The notes under the pieces: generated by a model
What the model saw: only the letters and a program-made list of their open reading frames with translations
Databases searched by the model: none
What the model was told of the DNA's origin: nothing
Shown: piece after piece, positions 4,953 to 5,062 of the stretch
Layout of the letters: the number at the start of each line of letters is the position of its first letter
Position numbering within the stretch: position 1 is the stretch's first letter
From: Candidatus Caenarcanales bacterium
Lineage (GTDB): Bacteria; Cyanobacteriota; Vampirovibrionia; LMEP-6097
Assembly (NCBI GenBank): GCA_021299565.1
Contig: JAJTHA010000074.1
Location: 1 to 5,062 of the forward strand
Length of the DNA: 5,062 nucleotides
Direction: 5' to 3'
Made by a program: the position numbers and the translations under genes

Positions 4953-5062
4953 TTACCTGTCTTTAACAGCTTAGTTTTCTTGATTTCATATTGCTTAAAA
5001 TAGTTACTAGGACTAGTTTTTAAGCTTGTATGAATTCTGTCATTGTTGTAATAATTAAGATT
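4949..5062 (-). CDS. DDE (rve) transposase, C-terminal 37 residues only
   Basis: The minus-strand frame is open from the window edge at 5062 to a TAA at 4951-4949. It encodes NLNYYNNDRIHTSLKTSPSN and then YFKQYEIKKTKLLKTGN. The YYNNDRIHTSL...SP..Y pattern is the signature found just after the catalytic Glu in transposases of the IS3 and IS481 families (integrase core, rve). These enzymes excise and insert their element by a two-metal DDE mechanism. The catalytic residues would lie upstream, beyond 5062, so whether the full gene is intact cannot be judged. The family is not decided here: LKTSP is one residue shorter than the common LGYxTP wording. The stop codon overlaps the stop region of the gene at 3804. 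Confidence 0.85.
   Translation of the reverse strand, partial: NLNYYNNDRIHTSLKTSPSNYFKQYEIKKTKLLKTGN

Larger units (their letters stand above)
4922..5062 (-). mobile_element. Right end of an IS3/IS481-type insertion sequence, continuing past the window
   Basis: The transposase C-terminus on the minus strand is followed, 27 bases beyond its stop, by a terminal sequence that reads TGTCAATCCCCCC from the outside inwards. A TG dinucleotide end, a short spacer and a run of C are typical of IS3-family and related termini. The other end, the target duplication and most of the transposase lie outside the window, so the exact boundary at 4922 is inferred. Confidence 0.6.

Overview
The window is AT-rich bacterial DNA with compact gene packing. 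It carries two core metabolic genes next to a patch of accessory DNA. The LeuA protein has motif wording that I associate with the cyanobacterial type (GEQSPGAT near the N-terminus, SGHCANTD in the C-terminal domain). Combined with the low GC, this makes a non-photosynthetic cyanobacterial relative (Melainabacteria/Vampirovibrionia-like) a tentative guess. That is inference, not proof of taxonomy.

Layout: (a) 2-502 (+) is the 3' part of an unrecognised protein with one membrane segment near its C-terminus. It meets cmk tail to tail and overlaps it. (b) 3291 down to 480 (-) is a same-strand array of four genes: a ribbon-helix-helix antitoxin, a RelE/ParE-type toxin, leuA (2-isopropylmalate synthase) and cmk (cytidylate kinase). 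Antitoxin/toxin and leuA/cmk each overlap by 8 nt, and only 32 nt separate the toxin from leuA. The toxin-antitoxin module therefore sits directly upstream of a biosynthetic and nucleotide-metabolism pair. (c) 3292-3467 is a divergent regulatory region. It holds a well-formed operator-like palindrome over the antitoxin promoter and a candidate promoter facing the other way. (d) 3468-4952 (+) holds two unrecognised genes. One is a 74-residue protein with a strong Shine-Dalgarno. The other is a larger protein with scattered motifs resembling the Tiki/TraB/ChaN superfamily. (e) About 4922-5062 (-) is the end of an insertion sequence: the last 37 residues of a DDE (rve) transposase plus a TG...CCCCCC-type terminal sequence. 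The element seems to have inserted into the 3' end of the larger gene and replaced its C-terminus.

How the genes work together: the antitoxin should bind the toxin and repress their shared promoter. LeuA commits 2-oxoisovalerate to leucine synthesis and Cmk recycles CMP/dCMP; they share a transcript but not a pathway. A recurring feature is the lack of a clear Shine-Dalgarno at leuA, the antitoxin and the 3804 gene. Each has promoter-like hexamers placed so that transcription would begin at, or within about 10 nt of, the start codon. This suggests leaderless or near-leaderless messages. No tRNA, rRNA or CRISPR was seen, and no gene-free stretch exceeds 300 bases.
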